NCBI RefSeq assembly: GCF_003946095.1
Contig: NZ_RHOD01000015.1
Location: 1-64,000 of the forward strand
DNA from: Levilactobacillus lindianensis
GTDB taxonomy: Bacteria; Bacillota; Bacilli; Lactobacillales; Lactobacillaceae
DNA length: 64,000 nt
Direction: 5' to 3'
This document shows positions 7,518 through 17,162 of the stretch, in pieces; position 1 is the stretch's first letter, and each line of letters opens with the position of its first letter. The position numbers and the translations under genes are program-made. The notes below the pieces were generated by a model. That model searched no databases. It was not told where the DNA came from and saw nothing but the letters and a program-made list of their open reading frames with translations.

Positions 7518-8699
7518 ATGGCTTTTTTGGGAACGTTGTGTTTGATTTTGGTGTTAACCACGTTGGCGGGAAACTTTGCCAACCGCTTAGGGGTACCGGC
7601 TGTAATTGGGGAGCTTTTGATCGGTATCATCATTGGCCCGGCGCTACTCGACTGGGTGCAATTGAATAGTCTGGTTAATTTGTTTTCCGACATTGGGGTT
7701 GTCATTCTGATGTTTCTGGGAGGCCTCGAGAGTAATCTCCAGCTCCTGATGAAGTACCTGCGTCCGGCAATTATCGTGGCGACACTTGGGGTGATCCTGC
7801 CGATTACGGTGATGGGCCTTGCCTCATGGTGGTGGGGTTTCACCGGCCTGGAGTCACTCTTTATTGGCGTGATTTTTTCCGCCACTTCAGTTTCAATTTC
7901 CGTGGCCGTACTCAAGGAATACCACGCGCTGACCACGCGGGAGGGGGCTACGATTCTGGGGGCCGCCGTCGCCGATGACATCATGGGCGTGGTGTTGCTG
8001 TCCCTGATGATTAGCCTGTTGGCCAGTCAAGGAATTGAAGCCGCAGGGTCGCAACCAGCCTTGGCCATTGTCTTATTGGAACAGGTGGCCTTTTTCGGAG
8101 GCACCTACGCCCTGGTCAAATGGGTGGCGCCATATCTGATGCACCTGAGTGAACGGCTGGTCATGGCATCCAGTGTAACCATTATGTCAATGGTGATCTG
8201 TTTAGGTATGGCTTGGTTAGCGAACTTGGTCGGCTTGAGCGGGGCCATTGGGGCCTTCTTTGCCGGCATTGCCGTGGCCCACACCCCTTATCGGGCGGTC
8301 TTGGCCGACCATGTTGAACCGTTGGGGAACGCCATCTTCATTCCAGTTTTCTTCGTGAGTGTTGGGTTGAACATGACATTGGATCATGTTGGCGAGAAAG
8401 TCGGGATTATCCTGGGCCTTACCGTGTTGGCTTGCCTCACCAAGCTCGTTGGCTGTGGTCTCGGTGCGCGGCTCTGCCACTTCTCTTGGTCTAGCAGTTC
8501 GGTCATTGGCACCGGAATGATTGCTCGGGGTGAAATGGGGTTAATTACTGCCCAGATTGGACATCAAGCTGGATTGCTCGGAAATGCCAATTACTCCGTG
8601 ATGATTCTGGTCATCGTCTTGGCCACGGTTGTGGCACCACTCCTGTTGAAGCAGGCTCTGAAACGAACGCCACAAGGGGCCCCGGAACAGGCTGTGTGA
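7518..8699 (+). CDS. CPA2-family Na+(K+)/H+ antiporter (NapA-like)
   Basis: 393 residues, almost entirely hydrophobic, with about 12-13 membrane segments. The pattern GVPAVIGELLIGIIIGP near the N-terminus and the later AAVADDIMGVVLLS segment are hallmarks of the CPA2 exchanger fold. In NapA-type antiporters the paired Asp residues in that later segment carry the ions. There is no C-terminal regulatory TrkA-N domain, so it is of the short NapA/GerN kind rather than KefB. The ATG follows GAGAGAGGGA. Likely role: cation/proton exchange for pH or salt homeostasis. Confidence 0.88.
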   Translation: MAFLGTLCLILVLTTLAGNFANRLGVPAVIGELLIGIIIGPALLDWVQLNSLVNLFSDIGVVILMFLGGLESNLQLLMKYLRPAIIVATLGVILPITVMGLASWWWGFTGLESLFIGVIFSATSVSISVAVLKEYHALTTREGATILGAAVADDIMGVVLLSLMISLLASQGIEAAGSQPALAIVLLEQVAFFGGTYALVKWVAPYLMHLSERLVMASSVTIMSMVICLGMAWLANLVGLSGAIGAFFAGIAVAHTPYRAVLADHVEPLGNAIFIPVFFVSVGLNMTLDHVGEKVGIILGLTVLACLTKLVGCGLGARLCHFSWSSSSVIGTGMIARGEMGLITAQIGHQAGLLGNANYSVMILVIVLATVVAPLLLKQALKRTPQGAPEQAV

Positions 8700-9059
8700 G
8701 CTGGTAGAATAAGTTCGAAAATTCAAGGAAGCCGCCTCCGGCTGCCAGGGAGTTTTTCTTGCTCATGTTGGTAAGGGGAAACTCCAGCTGTCAGTTATGG
8801 TAGTACTAGTGGAATTTGAGTCTAATGTTTTGAATCGTTTGACGACAGTTTTCAAATATTAATTAGAAGGGGTGTCTGAGGCAAAAGTCTTAGGCACTTT
8901 TTGCGGTCCGATTATCTATGGCCGAAACGTGCGACAAAAGCAGTCAACTCCGCTTATCTCCGATAGACAAACAATCCAAGACCAGGAATATTCACCTATC
9001 GATGTTAATACGCATTGACTAACTGCCTTTTGTCACACTCTTTGTGATTAAAAGAGTTC
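8700..9059. other. Intergenic gap with dispersed motif
   Basis: No gene is supported. GCCGCCTCCGGCTGCC (8731-8746) is a copy of the terminal motif found at the ends of the structured repeats. The minus strand at 8797-8811 carries a form of GTACTnnACCATAAC, which also follows that motif at 41.76 kb and 45.5 kb. A terminator lies at 8872-8902. Confidence 0.5.
8872..8902 (+). terminator. Terminator
   Basis: GTGTCTGAG (8872-8880) pairs with CTTAGGCAC (8889-8897) with two G-T pairs, followed by five T. It lies 170 bases after the antiporter gene. Confidence 0.65.
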
Positions 9060-9088
9060 TTGCTTTTTAGGGGTCGCCCGTGTAAATT
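9060..9088 (+). promoter_or_regulatory. Possible promoter of the 9131-9592 gene
   Basis: TTGCTT (9060-9065) and TAAATT (9083-9088) are 17 bases apart, 42 bases before the start codon. The -10 box is weak. Confidence 0.4.
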
Positions 9089-9130
9089 GAAAGAGTACAT
9101 GAGCAGAACGGTTTAGGGGAGGAACAGCAC

Positions 9131-9592
9131 TTGAAAACATCGCGCTTTATGATTGGACTGGCTATCGTGGCATTCGGCATGGGGATGACCGACTACGCGA
9201 CCGCACAAGCGAACACGTGGCATCAGGGAACGCCGAAAGTTTTACGACGGACCTGGTTCCACAATGGCAAAGGGGATAACAAGGCGTATATCACTTACAC
9301 CAAGCATCGGAGTTCGGGGAACCTGTTTGGGTATGACAATGCGTCGCATAAATACTACCGGTTACCAGGCTATGGTCTAAAGAACCTGAAGTATCAGACA
9401 CTCGGCCATCATGTCTATCGGTTAACGGGTATTCAATATTCACCTAAGGGTAGCACGGTAGCTTTCGCGGGACAACGTATGACTTATAAGATTCGCGTTA
9501 CCGCTAAGCACCTGCACTTCTCGAAGGGGTATCACGACTACGGGCGGCATGCGTCATTTAGAACGACGAAGGCGCCCAAGGGTCTGTATTAA
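9131..9592 (+). CDS. Small secreted protein, unknown
   Basis: 153 residues starting at a TTG placed after GGGGAGGAAC. A signal peptide with a hydrophobic core (about residues 7-22) is followed by a likely cleavage site TAQA-NTW (residue 27). The mature protein is basic and rich in Tyr, His and Gly, and has no cysteine. It has the general look of small exported lactobacillar proteins that often carry Tyr-rich strands. I do not recognise a domain. It stands alone with its own promoter and terminator. Confidence 0.65.
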   Translation: MKTSRFMIGLAIVAFGMGMTDYATAQANTWHQGTPKVLRRTWFHNGKGDNKAYITYTKHRSSGNLFGYDNASHKYYRLPGYGLKNLKYQTLGHHVYRLTGIQYSPKGSTVAFAGQRMTYKIRVTAKHLHFSKGYHDYGRHASFRTTKAPKGLY

Positions 9593-9600
9593 CGAAAAAT

Positions 9601-9633
9601 AGGAGGTTGACCAACAAAGGTCAATCTCCTTTT
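9601..9633. terminator. Bidirectional terminator
   Basis: AGGAGGTTGACC pairs with GGTCAATCTCCT (one G-T pair) around a six-base loop, T-rich on the right and A-rich on the left. It serves both convergent genes. Confidence 0.85.
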
Positions 9634-9641
9634 AAATTTCA

Positions 9642-10004
9642 CTAATAACCGGTTCGACCGTAGATAATCCAGTCGACCCATTGATAAGGAATGATGCCCA
9701 GAAATCCCAACCAGACACAGAAACCGATGATGAAGATGACCCCATAGATTGAGAACAGGATGCGTTGCAGGCGAGTAAGTCCGCGCCACCCCACGCGATA
9801 GCAGTGAACTCCATAAGCAATAACGCCAATTAGGCCAACGAGGCCCCAAACGAGGACACCGAAGAGAACCAAAACATCTGGATGAAGAGGATCATTTTGG
9901 GCCATTAAAATGAATCCATTAATGATCACCGCTAGTGGTCCACCGATGGTGATACAAGCCGTGATAATGGCGATCCAAGGTCGCCATTTTGAAAAAGAGT
10001 GCAT
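9642..10004 (-). CDS. Four-segment membrane protein, unknown
   Basis: 120 residues with hydrophobic segments at about 10-34, 44-64 and 84-105 plus a shorter fourth. The ATG follows AGGGGAGATGAC on the minus strand. No motif is recognised. The gene lies downstream of helD, but a terminator separates them. Confidence 0.6.
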   Translation of the reverse strand: MHSFSKWRPWIAIITACITIGGPLAVIINGFILMAQNDPLHPDVLVLFGVLVWGLVGLIGVIAYGVHCYRVGWRGLTRLQRILFSIYGVIFIIGFCVWLGFLGIIPYQWVDWIIYGRTGY

Positions 10005-10063
10005 GAGATGTCATCTCCCCTAAGGGTAGTGTGCGCTTTTTAGTTTTGGGGGTCAATGGCAGA

Positions 10064-10118
10064 GTGTCCCAGAAGGTGGTTATCAGACTTAAACGGAGCC
10101 ACCTGCCTTCTGGGACAC
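10064..10118. repeat. Strong inverted repeat in the gap
   Basis: GTGTCCCAGAAGG (10064-10076) pairs perfectly with CCTTCTGGGACAC (10106-10118), and an inner TGG/CCA extends the stem past a small bulge. No T run follows, so it is not a classical terminator. It lies between two minus-strand genes. Confidence 0.6.
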
Positions 10119-10143
10119 GTTTCGGCAATATAAATTTGGCGTT

Positions 10144-10177
10144 AAAAAAGAGGAAGGCAACAATCGTCGTCTTCCTC
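10144..10177 (-). terminator. Terminator of helD
   Basis: On the minus strand GAGGAAG pairs with CTTCCTC around a 14-base loop and is followed by six T. Confidence 0.85.
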
Positions 10178-10187
10178 ATAACTCAAG

Positions 10188-12494
10188 TTAACTTTGAAAT
10201 TCATGTTCAATCGTCAAATCTGCCTGCGGAATTTTTCCCGAGGCAATCAGTGGCGAGACCGCACCGATGCTGAGCAGGGTCAGGTGATGCATGGCCCGAG
10301 TCGCAATCGTGTAGAGGGTCCCAGCCATTTGTTCATCCGGATAGTTCTCGGCGGAAACGTTGTAGGCAATGACGCTGTCGAATTCGAGCCCTTTAGCCAG
10401 GTAGACGGGCAGGACGACCAATCCCTTAGGCAACGAGAGGTCGTTGTCCGTCAGTAGGGTCAGGTCGAATTCGCGGTGGAGTTCCTGGTAGACATGGCGA
10501 GCTTCACCGGCACTCTTGGTTAGAATAGCCACGGTGCCATTGGTTGCCAACTCGGCTGTGACTTCATGCGATAAGGCTTTGAAGGCCGCTGCTTCGTCGT
10601 AGCGAATGACGACCCGCGGCAGATCTCCGGGCCGGTTGAAGGCCTCGATCTGATCGCCATCGGGGAGGAGTGCCTTGGCAAATGTCGTGATCGGATACGT
10701 CGACCGGTAAGAACGACGGAGCGTGATTAAGCGTGACCGTTTGACATTCAAAGCGGCATCCAACTTCTTTAAGATGCTTTCGGGCGACTCGACGGCCTTG
10801 AAGAGCGCCTGTTCACTGTCGCCTAGCAGGGTTAATTTGGCCCGTGGGAAGGCGTGTTGCAAATAGATGAGTTGTGCCATTGAATAGTCCTGCATCTCAT
10901 CGACGAACAGGTGTTGCATCCGGTGGTTTGCCCCGCCGCCAATCAGCAGATCACGGAGATAAAGGAGTGGCGCCGCGTCCGTCAACGCCAGCCGGTGAAA
11001 TTCAATATCGTGTTGGTAGGTGGTAATGACGGCCTGCCATTCTTCAGCCGTCACATTTTTAGGTAACGGACAGTGACTGAGAAAATCCGTGTACTGGCTG
11101 TAAACGTCTAGGAAGTAACCGTTATAAATGGCATCATCCACTTGACGTAGGCGCCGGCGAACAATTTCTCTGGCGATAAAGTCAATCTCATCGTCCAGCT
11201 GTTCGAATTGGCCGAGATGCTTGGCGCCTAACAGGTTGTGGTAGTCTTCATCACTGAGCTGATCGATTTCGTCGCGGACCCAGTCGGACTGAGCTTCCGT
11301 GGCGATGCGGTGTTTCAATCGCTTTTCCAAGGCATTCTTAGTGCGGAGAAATCGGTCGGCTGGCGCGGCGGCATCCGGCAGACGGTCATAGATGTCGCGG
11401 ATTTCTTCCTTACTGAAGAAGACCCGTCCATCAAAGCGAATGTCAGTGAAGCGCAGGGTTGCCGGCGAACTCTTCAAACAGTAGTCATGAATCGCGGTCA
11501 TCATGGCCGCACTCTCTTGAAATGCCCGCAGGTGACGGTTAATCGGTTGAGTCTGGTCATCCTCGTAGCGGCCAAATTGCGTTTGAACCGTCAGTCCTTG
11601 GAAGCGTTGGGTGAGAAACTCGGCCAGGGTGACCTGACGCATGTTGCGTTCCCCTAGGCTAGGAAGGACGTCACTGATGTAGTGACTGAACAGGCGGTTC
11701 GGAGAGAAGAGTACGATTTGATCGGCCTCAAGGTCCCGTCGACTGTGATAGAGCAGAAAGGCAATCCGTTGCAAGATGGCAGAGGTTTTACCGGAACCGG
11801 CCACCCCCTGGACCACCAAGAGATCACTGGTGGTGTCGCGAATAATGTCATTTTGTTCGCGTTGAATGGTGGCGACGATGTTCTGCATGGTGGCATCGTT
11901 TTGTTCACCCAGGGCGTGTTGGAGCATCTCGTCGCCAACGGTTTCGTTGGTGTCGAACATGTTCTCGATGTGGCCGTTTTGAATCAGAAATTGCCGTTTT
12001 TTCAGCAGATCGGTGTGTTGTTCACCGGCAGGGGTGTCATAGGCCACCTGACCGAGAACCCCGTTGTAGTAAATACTAGAGATGGGGGCCCGCCAATCAT
12101 AGACCAGAAAGTTCTGGTCGTCATCGACGAATGAAGCGGTGCCAATGTACAGTGATTCCGGCGTGGCTTCGTCGGGGTCTTGAATATCAATGCGGCCAAA
12201 GTAAGGCGACCGCTGGAGTTCTTTAAAGGTATCTAATTGGTCTTGAATGATGTTCTGGTTTTCGGTTAGTCGGGAGACCAGGGCCCGTTGTTGCTGCAGT
12301 TCGGCACTGGTTTCGATTCGGTCATCGACTTCAAACCAGTTAACCGACGTGTTTTCACTGTAATTCTTCAGCACATTGCGGAGCTCTTGGTGAGCAGCCG
12401 TATAGTCGGCTTCGGTCTTCTCGATGCGGGCGCCAATGCGGCCCGCAACGTGATCGACTCGCCGCTGTTCTTGTGCTTCCTCGCTGGTGGTCAA
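10188..12494 (-). CDS. helD: HelD-type UvrD/Rep-like ATPase (RNA polymerase recycling factor)
   Basis: 768 residues, close to B. subtilis HelD (about 774). A charged N-terminal segment (residues 1-95) is predicted to form the coiled-coil arm. The Walker A motif GVAGSGKT lies at residues 230-237. A superfamily 1 C-terminal half contains LFVDEMQDYS (Walker B) and TLLGDSEQALF. LRRSYRST and VLPVYLAKGLEFDSV near the end are motifs V-VI. In Gram-positives HelD binds RNA polymerase and uses ATP to release it from stalled complexes. The start is TTG, eight bases after AAAGGAGG. The gene is monocistronic on the minus strand. Confidence 0.88.
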   Translation of the reverse strand: MTTSEEAQEQRRVDHVAGRIGARIEKTEADYTAAHQELRNVLKNYSENTSVNWFEVDDRIETSAELQQQRALVSRLTENQNIIQDQLDTFKELQRSPYFGRIDIQDPDEATPESLYIGTASFVDDDQNFLVYDWRAPISSIYYNGVLGQVAYDTPAGEQHTDLLKKRQFLIQNGHIENMFDTNETVGDEMLQHALGEQNDATMQNIVATIQREQNDIIRDTTSDLLVVQGVAGSGKTSAILQRIAFLLYHSRRDLEADQIVLFSPNRLFSHYISDVLPSLGERNMRQVTLAEFLTQRFQGLTVQTQFGRYEDDQTQPINRHLRAFQESAAMMTAIHDYCLKSSPATLRFTDIRFDGRVFFSKEEIRDIYDRLPDAAAPADRFLRTKNALEKRLKHRIATEAQSDWVRDEIDQLSDEDYHNLLGAKHLGQFEQLDDEIDFIAREIVRRRLRQVDDAIYNGYFLDVYSQYTDFLSHCPLPKNVTAEEWQAVITTYQHDIEFHRLALTDAAPLLYLRDLLIGGGANHRMQHLFVDEMQDYSMAQLIYLQHAFPRAKLTLLGDSEQALFKAVESPESILKKLDAALNVKRSRLITLRRSYRSTYPITTFAKALLPDGDQIEAFNRPGDLPRVVIRYDEAAAFKALSHEVTAELATNGTVAILTKSAGEARHVYQELHREFDLTLLTDNDLSLPKGLVVLPVYLAKGLEFDSVIAYNVSAENYPDEQMAGTLYTIATRAMHHLTLLSIGAVSPLIASGKIPQADLTIEHEFQS

Positions 12495-12683
12495 AATGAC
12501 CGCCTCCTTTGACTAGGCTAAATTGCTTTACAAGTTTAGTCATTTTGAGGGGGAATGTCAATTAAAGCGAGTGGGTGAAGTCTAGGAACGACGGGCGTGG
12601 ACGCCAACTGCTAATATCAAAATCTTTGTGAGGGCACAACGGTTTACTTTCCCATGGAAAACCACTAAAATAAAGGAATAGAA

Positions 12684-12895
12684 ATCACGATAGGAGTAGC
12701 CCCATCGCAGAGAAAAACCGCTAGTGCTGAAACGGTTTTACGGGCGAATTGGATCGGGATTTAGTCATTTAACCGATAATTAATTATCGCGGGGTCCCCG
12801 TTAACGACGAAAGTGGTGGTCAATAGTGACCACAAGTTAGGTGGTACCGCGCAGTAAGCGTCCTATTGGAGTCCGACTCCAATGGGGCGCTTTTT
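12684..12895 (+). promoter_or_regulatory. T-box leader of trpS
   Basis: The conserved T-box core GGTGGTACCGCG lies at 12839-12850. It is preceded by the long stem I region and followed by the terminator GCGTCCTATTGGAG/CTCCAATGGGGCGC with five T (12858-12895). A TGG triplet in GCGAATTGGATCGGG is a plausible tryptophan specifier and matches the downstream gene. Uncharged tRNA-Trp would stabilise the antiterminator and allow trpS expression. Confidence 0.92.
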
Positions 12896-12913
12896 CAGAA
12901 AGGGAGAACATTA

Positions 12914-13933
12914 ATGGATAAAAAACACGTTATTTTAACTGGTGACCGACCAACTGGTAAATTACATATTGGACATTACGTGGGGTCATTGCGTAATCGA
13001 GTTGCCCTGCAGAACACCGGTGACTATGAGACCTACATCATGATTGCGGACATGCAGGCGTTGACTGACAACGCGCGTGACCCAGAGAAGATTCGTCACA
13101 GTCTCTTACAAGTGGCGTTGGACTATTTGGCTGTCGGCATTGACCCAACCAAGTCCACCATCTTGGTGCAATCACAGATCCCAGCCTTAAACGAATTGAC
13201 CATGGCCTACCTGAACTTGGTCACGGTTTCTCGTTTGAACCGGAACCCAACCGTTAAGAATGAAATCAAACAGAAGGCCTTTGGCGAAAGCGTGCCTGCC
13301 GGATTCTTTATCTATCCAGTGAGCCAAGCGGCCGATATCACCGCCTTCAAGGCCGACACCGTGCCCGTTGGTGAGGATCAAGAACCCATGCTGGAACAAA
13401 CCCGTGAGATCGTACGGAGCTTCAACAACGTTTACGGTGAAGACATTCTGGTTGAACCAGAAGGCTACTTCCCACCAAAGGGTCAGGGGCGGATTCCCGG
13501 CCTAGATGGCAATGCCAAGATGAGCAAGTCCTTAGATAACGCCATCTACTTAGGTGACAGCGCCGATGACATTCAGAAAAAAGTCATGTCGATGTATACC
13601 GATCCAGAACACATTCACATTGAAGACCCAGGTCATATCGAGGGCAACACGGTCTTCACCTACCTGGACATCTTCGCCCAGGACAAGGAACACGTCGCCG
13701 ATCTGAAGGCCCAGTACCAACATGGTGGCCTCGGTGATGTGAAAATCAAGCGCTACTTAAACGAAGTTCTCCAAGCCGAATTGAAGCCTATCCGTGAACG
13801 GCGGGAACATTTCGCGGCTAACGAAGATGCGGTTTACGACATCTTGAAGCAGGGGAGCGAACGCGCTAATCAGGTGGCCGCACAGACCTTACACGAAGTT
13901 CGGCATGCCATTGGGATTGATTACTTCGGTTAG
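12914..13933 (+). CDS. trpS: Tryptophan--tRNA ligase
   Basis: 339 residues. It carries the class I signature HIGH (residues 18-21, [10 protein letters not shown]) and the KMSKS loop near residue 202 ([10 protein letters not shown]). Length and motifs fit bacterial TrpS. The enzyme charges tRNA-Trp using ATP. The chosen ATG follows AAAGGGAGAAC; an earlier in-frame ATG lies inside the T-box terminator and is excluded. It is the first gene of an apparent operon with ppx and mvaA, which follow at gaps of 20 and 11 bases. Confidence 0.97.
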   Translation: MDKKHVILTGDRPTGKLHIGHYVGSLRNRVALQNTGDYETYIMIADMQALTDNARDPEKIRHSLLQVALDYLAVGIDPTKSTILVQSQIPALNELTMAYLNLVTVSRLNRNPTVKNEIKQKAFGESVPAGFFIYPVSQAADITAFKADTVPVGEDQEPMLEQTREIVRSFNNVYGEDILVEPEGYFPPKGQGRIPGLDGNAKMSKSLDNAIYLGDSADDIQKKVMSMYTDPEHIHIEDPGHIEGNTVFTYLDIFAQDKEHVADLKAQYQHGGLGDVKIKRYLNEVLQAELKPIRERREHFAANEDAVYDILKQGSERANQVAAQTLHEVRHAIGIDYFG

Positions 13934-13953
13934 ACTGAAACGGAGGAACGACC

Positions 13954-14874
13954 ATGCAAAATTTAGCCATTGTTGATTTGGGATCGAATTCAGTTCGCAT
14001 GGCGGTAAATGAACTTCACGAGGACGGCACTTACCGCGAGGTAAACCGCGTCAAAGCTGATAGCCGGCTCTCAGAAGGCATGGGCCCCGAAAAAATTCTA
14101 CAACCCAACGCCATGGATCGGACGATCCGGGCGCTTCGGTCATTTCGGCCCTACTATGAACAATTGCCCAATCTGATCGTGCGGGGAATTGCCACGGCTG
14201 CCGTGCGCCAGGCCCGTAATCGTAAGGATTTTCTCGATCGCGTGGCCGAAGCGACAGACATTCAACTCGAAGTGTTGTCTGGTGATCAGGAGGCCTACTA
14301 TGACTATTTAGGTGCGGTTAACCGGCTCAAGGTCAAGGATTGCCTGTTGCTAGACACCGGTGGCGCCAGCTGCGAATTGGTTCACGTGAAGGACGGCCGC
14401 GATGCCAATCTGATCAGTGTGCCCTTCGGCGCGGTCAATCTGTCCGAACAATTTCGGTTGGATGATCGGGTGACGGCGGTGGACCTCTTCTCCGCGCAAG
14501 TCTTCCTGCGGGAACGACTGCGAGATATCTGGTGGCTAAATGACGCCAAACATCTACCACTCGTCTTGTTAGGCGGGGCCAACCGGACGTTGGCGAGAAT
14601 GAATCGGCAACAGCAGAAGATTCTGCACGTGGAGAACATTCACGGCTACCGGCTCACGACCGATCAGGTCTTAAAAACCTTTGAACGGTTGTTACGCGGC
14701 TCCCTCGTCGATCGAAAACGGATCTCTGGTTTGGAACCGGACCGGGCAGATATCATTATCGGGGGGATGCTTCCGCTGGTGACGCTCTTACAAATGTTAG
14801 ATTCCGATCGCGTCGTCTTCTCCGAAAGCGGTGTGCGCGAAGGGATTATTTCCGAGTACCTTAGTCAACGATAG
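13954..14874 (+). CDS. ppx: Ppx/GppA-family exopolyphosphatase
   Basis: 306 residues with the ASKHA-fold phosphate motifs of the Ppx/GppA family: IVDLGSNSVRM at the N-terminus and LLLDTGGASCELV near residue 133. The protein corresponds to the short catalytic form without the C-terminal HD-like extension, as is usual for the small Gram-positive Ppx. It would hydrolyse terminal phosphates of polyphosphate, or pppGpp; the two activities cannot be separated from sequence. An AGGAGG-like site precedes the ATG. It lies between trpS and mvaA with short gaps. Confidence 0.85.
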   Translation: MQNLAIVDLGSNSVRMAVNELHEDGTYREVNRVKADSRLSEGMGPEKILQPNAMDRTIRALRSFRPYYEQLPNLIVRGIATAAVRQARNRKDFLDRVAEATDIQLEVLSGDQEAYYDYLGAVNRLKVKDCLLLDTGGASCELVHVKDGRDANLISVPFGAVNLSEQFRLDDRVTAVDLFSAQVFLRERLRDIWWLNDAKHLPLVLLGGANRTLARMNRQQQKILHVENIHGYRLTTDQVLKTFERLLRGSLVDRKRISGLEPDRADIIIGGMLPLVTLLQMLDSDRVVFSESGVREGIISEYLSQR

Positions 14875-14885
14875 GAGGTCAGTGG

Positions 14886-16157
14886 ATGACACAACTGCCA
14901 TTTTATCGGTTACCTTATGGAGCCCGACGTGATCGTCTGGCCCAACTGGCTCATCTGACGGTGGCCCAGCTGGCCACGATTGCGGCGCGCCGTCAGAGCG
15001 GTGACGACCAGTTGATTGAAAATTATCTAATGACCTACGGCTTGCCAGAAGGCGTGGCCGTCAACCTCAGGGTCGATGGCCGCGAGGTTGTCGTCCCCAT
15101 GGTGACGGAGGAACCTTCGGTGATCGCCGCTGCCAGCAATGGTGGTCGCCTCTTGAACAGCCGCGAGGGCATCGTGACCACGGTGGACCGGCGCGAAGTG
15201 ATGGGACAGATTGTCTTCAATCATGTTGCCGACAGCACGGGGCTGGAGGCCTGGCTGAATGCCAATAGTCAAACCATTTTGGACGTGGCCAATGCCGCTC
15301 ATCCGTCGCTGGTGACGAAACACGGTGGCGGGGCACGAAGCATTCGGGTTCGCCGTTTGCCACCACACTGGGTGTCTCTCGACGTTTTTATCGACGTTGG
15401 GGAAGCCATGGGGGCCAACCTGGTTAACACGCTCTGTGAGACCGTAGCCAACTACATCAAGGCTCACTTGAAAGTTGACGTCTTAATGAGTATCCTGAGT
15501 AACTACGCCACGCACAGTCTCGTTACGGCGAGAGTGGCCGTCCCGGTGACCCAATTAGCCACTAAAACGGTCGATGGCGCCACGGTTGCCGAGAAAATCT
15601 GTGAGGCTAGTGACTATGCACAGATCGATCCTTACCGGGCCGTGACTCATAATAAAGGGATTATGAATGGTATCGATGCCGTGGTGATTGCCACGGGAAA
15701 CGATTGGCGCGCCGTCGAAAGTGGCGCGCACGCCTTTGCGAGTCAGAGTGGTCAGTACCGCGGTTTAAGTCGTTGGTGGCTAGGTGAACAGGGCACCGAA
15801 CTTCACGGGGAGCTGACGGTTCCCTTGGCACTGGGTGTCGTGGGTGGGGCGACGCGGGTCTTCCCGCTAGTCGTCATCAATCAGCAGCTGGCAGGGCAAC
15901 CCACGGCGTCCGAACTCATGGGCATCGTGGCGGCGGTGGGCTTAGCCCAGAACGTCGCGGCGCTCCGGGCATTAGTGACCGAGGGTATTCAACGCGGCCA
16001 CATGCACCTGCAGTTGAAGTCTCTCGCCCTCTCGGTGGGGGCCACTCCGGCCGAGCTACCCGCAGTGGTCGCACAGCTGCAAGCTATTACACAGCCAACA
16101 ATGGCGCAAGCCCAGGCGGCCCTAACCGCCGTTCGACAAGAAAATCTAAGAAAATAG
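14886..16157 (+). CDS. mvaA: Hydroxymethylglutaryl-CoA reductase (class II)
   Basis: 423 residues, the size of class II (degradative-type) HMG-CoA reductases, which serve the mevalonate route in lactic acid bacteria. It has the catalytic Glu in TEEPSVIAAASNGG (about residues 74-87). The Lys/Asp active-site segment NKGIMNGIDAVVIATGNDWR lies near residues 256-275. A GHMHLQLKSLAL-type helix precedes the C-terminal flap. It converts HMG-CoA to mevalonate for isoprenoid synthesis. A perfect AGGAGG lies before the ATG, and the gene is coupled to ppx by an 11-base gap. Confidence 0.95.
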   Translation: MTQLPFYRLPYGARRDRLAQLAHLTVAQLATIAARRQSGDDQLIENYLMTYGLPEGVAVNLRVDGREVVVPMVTEEPSVIAAASNGGRLLNSREGIVTTVDRREVMGQIVFNHVADSTGLEAWLNANSQTILDVANAAHPSLVTKHGGGARSIRVRRLPPHWVSLDVFIDVGEAMGANLVNTLCETVANYIKAHLKVDVLMSILSNYATHSLVTARVAVPVTQLATKTVDGATVAEKICEASDYAQIDPYRAVTHNKGIMNGIDAVVIATGNDWRAVESGAHAFASQSGQYRGLSRWWLGEQGTELHGELTVPLALGVVGGATRVFPLVVINQQLAGQPTASELMGIVAAVGLAQNVAALRALVTEGIQRGHMHLQLKSLALSVGATPAELPAVVAQLQAITQPTMAQAQAALTAVRQENLRK

Positions 16158-16173
16158 GTGACAAATACACATT

Positions 16174-17139
16174 ATGAAAGCAGAAAATGTGAAGTTAAAC
16201 GAGGCCGTTCAAAGCCTCTTGGATCAAGTCAATGCCCTGTACCCAGGGAAGGTTGAGGTTCAGTTCATCGGTAGCCTGCAGTCGGGTTACGTGCGTCACG
16301 ATCAGGCCCAACAGATGCAAATGGGCAAGGATATTGCCATTCAAGTGGCCGATCTGACAGCACCGAACTACACGGCGTCCCACGAACTCGTTCATTTGTT
16401 AATGATCTTGTCCGGTTTTCCTCAAGTCTTCTTCTCACTGACAACAGGACAACCCAAGCTAGATGAACAGCTGATGATTATGGGCACCGAACTCTACGAT
16501 ATTGTGAGTCATGTGGTCGTCGTTAAAGAACAACAGAAGCATGGGTTAATTACCCCTGAGATTAAGGACCTCTACCTGAAAGGGGTTCAGGCCACGATCA
16601 AGCCAGAACCAACGCCACTTGATGACGAGATGACGTTGCGGGCGCTGACGTTGTTAGATGCGTTGGTCTTCTTCGGACCAGATGATGATGCCGTTATGAC
16701 CCAATTTGCTAAGGACTATCCGATTAGTCTGAAAGCTGCCAAGAGTCTGTATGCCGTGATTATGGCTAAGCCAGTTGACTCGCCATTTACCTTCCGGCGC
16801 AACGTGGTTAAGCTATTCAAGGCCTTCGACGAACAACTCGAAGCCTGGCATTTACCAGCCCTACACAATACCGAATTTACCACGCTGACCAGTGTGCTCT
16901 CCAAACGGCAACTGGGCCTATCCGTCAAGCAAATCTTCGAACTCTATCACTCGGATATGCACGAGAAGACTACCCAACGGCGAGGCTACGTCGGCTTTAA
17001 CCGGTCTGACGAGCAGAATGCCTTTGTGTTACCTTCGCCAGCACCGAAGGAAGACACACCAGATTACTTTACGCGAATTTACAGCATGACAGTAGAAGAT
17101 CTCTTCAAGGAATTGAAGATGCCTTATATTTTACGTTAG
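16174..17139 (+). CDS. HExxH-containing protein (IpaB/EvcA-named lactobacillar family)
   Basis: 321 residues, soluble, no signal peptide. ASHELVHLLM at residues 68-77 gives a zincin-like HExxH pattern, and a Glu-rich helix follows (TGQPKLDEQLMIMGTELYD) that could supply a third ligand. From memory, lactobacillar proteins of this type next to mvaA are often labelled IpaB/EvcA family; that label is uninformative about function. Metalloprotease activity is an inference from one motif. The ribosome site (AGGTGAC) is weak, and the gene follows mvaA by 16 bases. Confidence 0.7.
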   Translation: MKAENVKLNEAVQSLLDQVNALYPGKVEVQFIGSLQSGYVRHDQAQQMQMGKDIAIQVADLTAPNYTASHELVHLLMILSGFPQVFFSLTTGQPKLDEQLMIMGTELYDIVSHVVVVKEQQKHGLITPEIKDLYLKGVQATIKPEPTPLDDEMTLRALTLLDALVFFGPDDDAVMTQFAKDYPISLKAAKSLYAVIMAKPVDSPFTFRRNVVKLFKAFDEQLEAWHLPALHNTEFTTLTSVLSKRQLGLSVKQIFELYHSDMHEKTTQRRGYVGFNRSDEQNAFVLPSPAPKEDTPDYFTRIYSMTVEDLFKELKMPYILR

Positions 17140-17162
17140 TCGTTTAAGAAAGGATGATGGGG

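Noticed and set aside
7493-7984. Long minus-strand frame opposite the antiporter gene
   Set aside because: It is antisense to a strongly recognisable membrane protein and has no match of its own.
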